A stretch of DNA of 6,313 bases from an uncultured Eubacteriales bacterium (GTDB taxonomy: Bacteria > Bacillota > Clostridia > Lachnospirales > Lachnospiraceae), in NCBI GenBank assembly GCA_900321525.1, contig ONWL01000092.1, positions 1-6,313 on the forward strand. Reading direction: 5' to 3'. Each line of letters begins with the position of its first letter. Position 1 is the first letter of the stretch. The position numbers and the translations under genes were made by a program. The notes under the pieces are model-generated. The model was not told where the DNA came from. It did no database searches and worked only from the letters and a program-made list of their open reading frames with translations. Of this stretch, positions 5,671 to 6,313 are shown in pieces.

Positions 5671-6313
5671 TCATCCTACATCAGAAGGTGAAACAGACGC
5701 TCCCTGGCATGGCTCTAACTTCTCCTTCAGTACCAGAAGACTCTCTGCCCGGTCATACAACAGACCAGACAGTTCCTCATCCGGCTCACTCTGATCCGGC
5801 ACCATCACCACGGGCACCCCGGCACGATAAGCCGCCAGCACACCATTGGGTGCATCCTCCACTGCCAGACAGTCCTGTGGTGAAAGTCCCAGTTCCCGAC
5901 AGGCATGCAAATATACATCCGGCTGGGGCTTGCCGTGAGGCACCTCTGTGGCACAAATAATCCGATCAAACAGATCATAAATGCCAATAGACCGCAAATA
6001 CGCAGTGGTACGCTCTCTGTCTGTGGCTGTCACCACCGCCGTCTGTATGCCTCTTTCACGTAGCCAGGTCAAAAGTTCCACCACACCCGGCTTCATCTCA
6101 ATGCCATGCTCCGCAATATGAGCCTTCATCAATTCCTTTCTCCGGCTGCGAATCTTCTGGTAATCAAACTCCGGTCCAAACCATTCCTGTAACAATGGCG
6201 CCGCATACTCTCCTGCCAGACTGCGAATCCTCAGTCCATGCTCTCTGGTGACCGGAAACCCTGCCTCCTGTGCCGCCTGACACCAATACCGGATCAAATA
6301 CACCTCCGTATTG
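5671..6313 (-). CDS. HAD-superfamily hydrolase subfamily IA (beta-phosphoglucomutase-like phosphatase), N-terminus cut by window edge
   Basis: Cytoplasmic phosphatase or phosphomutase of the haloacid dehalogenase superfamily. The reading frame is open to the right edge. The first complete codons read N-T-E-V-Y-L, which fits the end of the family's first motif (DxDG...[DN][ST]E), so only about 15-20 residues including the nucleophilic Asp are missing. The GTG at 6303 is therefore not the real start. Counting from that Asn, a helical C1 cap occupies about 10-75. Motif II is the Thr in VVTAT (about 95), motif III is the Lys in GKPQPD (about 128), and motif IV is the acidic pair in LAVEDAPNG (152-153). 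The beta-PGM-like signature ATEVPHGKPQPD is clear. The substrate cannot be named from sequence; sugar phosphates are usual for the family. The stop (TGA, 5673-5671) lies 177 bp before uvrA on the same strand. Confidence 0.95.
   Translation of the reverse strand, partial: NTEVYLIRYWCQAAQEAGFPVTREHGLRIRSLAGEYAAPLLQEWFGPEFDYQKIRSRRKELMKAHIAEHGIEMKPGVVELLTWLRERGIQTAVVTATDRERTTAYLRSIGIYDLFDRIICATEVPHGKPQPDVYLHACRELGLSPQDCLAVEDAPNGVLAAYRAGVPVVMVPDQSEPDEELSGLLYDRAESLLVLKEKLEPCQGASVSPSDVG

Noticed and set aside
5471..5674. A 67-codon minus-strand reading frame starting on the HAD stop (ATGA overlap) and ending inside the start of uvrA.
   Set aside because: It spans the repeat-rich spacer, has no recognisable domain and a composition typical of non-coding sequence, and overlaps the uvrA ribosome binding site and start. 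I treat it as chance.
6301..6303. GTG as a true start of the HAD hydrolase.
   Set aside because: The frame is open upstream to the window edge and the preceding codons Asn-Thr-Glu match the end of the catalytic first motif, so the true start is outside the window.
1..6313. A defence island, CRISPR array, prophage, tRNA/rRNA gene or novel multi-gene system.
   Set aside because: All coding space is taken by four recognisable housekeeping genes in one orientation. No repeat arrays, integrase or transposase genes, or RNA gene signatures were seen.

Overview
The window suggests a clostridial Firmicute (Lachnospiraceae-like). The reasons are moderate GC content, clostridial-style proteins, AGG/GGA-type ribosome binding sites, a Firmicute-type extended -10 promoter, and a lipoprotein D-Ala-D-Ala carboxypeptidase ending in what looks like a GBS Bsp-like repeat. 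The taxonomic call is an inference, since no rRNA or marker phylogeny is available. All four genes lie on the minus strand, so transcription runs from high to low coordinates. Both edge genes are cut by the window.

In transcription order:
(1) 6313-5671 is a HAD-IA (beta-phosphoglucomutase-like) phosphatase that lacks its extreme N-terminus.
(2) 5670-5494 is a 177-bp spacer crowded with short inverted and direct repeats.
(3) 5493-2653 is a complete, canonical uvrA (946 aa), the damage-recognition ATPase of nucleotide excision repair.
(4) 2652-2403 is a 250-bp spacer. It holds a good sigma-A-type promoter and then a roughly 160-nt leader with three hairpins, one of them a 14-bp stem that is continuous only in the sense-strand RNA.
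(5) 2402-1200 is an RlmI-family PUA plus SAM-dependent 23S rRNA cytosine methyltransferase.
(6) 1210-1 is an S11 penicillin-binding carboxypeptidase lipoprotein. It probably overlaps the end of the methyltransferase by 11 bp and runs off the left edge.

The rRNA methyltransferase and the carboxypeptidase look like one transcription unit with translational coupling, driven by the promoter at about 2569-2597. uvrA and the HAD gene lie upstream on the same strand, and I see no strong intrinsic terminator between any of the genes. The genes themselves are ordinary housekeeping functions (DNA repair, rRNA modification, cell-wall trimming, small-molecule phosphatase). I find no sign of a defence system, mobile element, CRISPR array or novel multi-gene system. 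The parts that deserve a second look are the structured leader in front of the methyltransferase gene, the repeat-rich spacer in front of uvrA, and the domain architecture of the carboxypeptidase.
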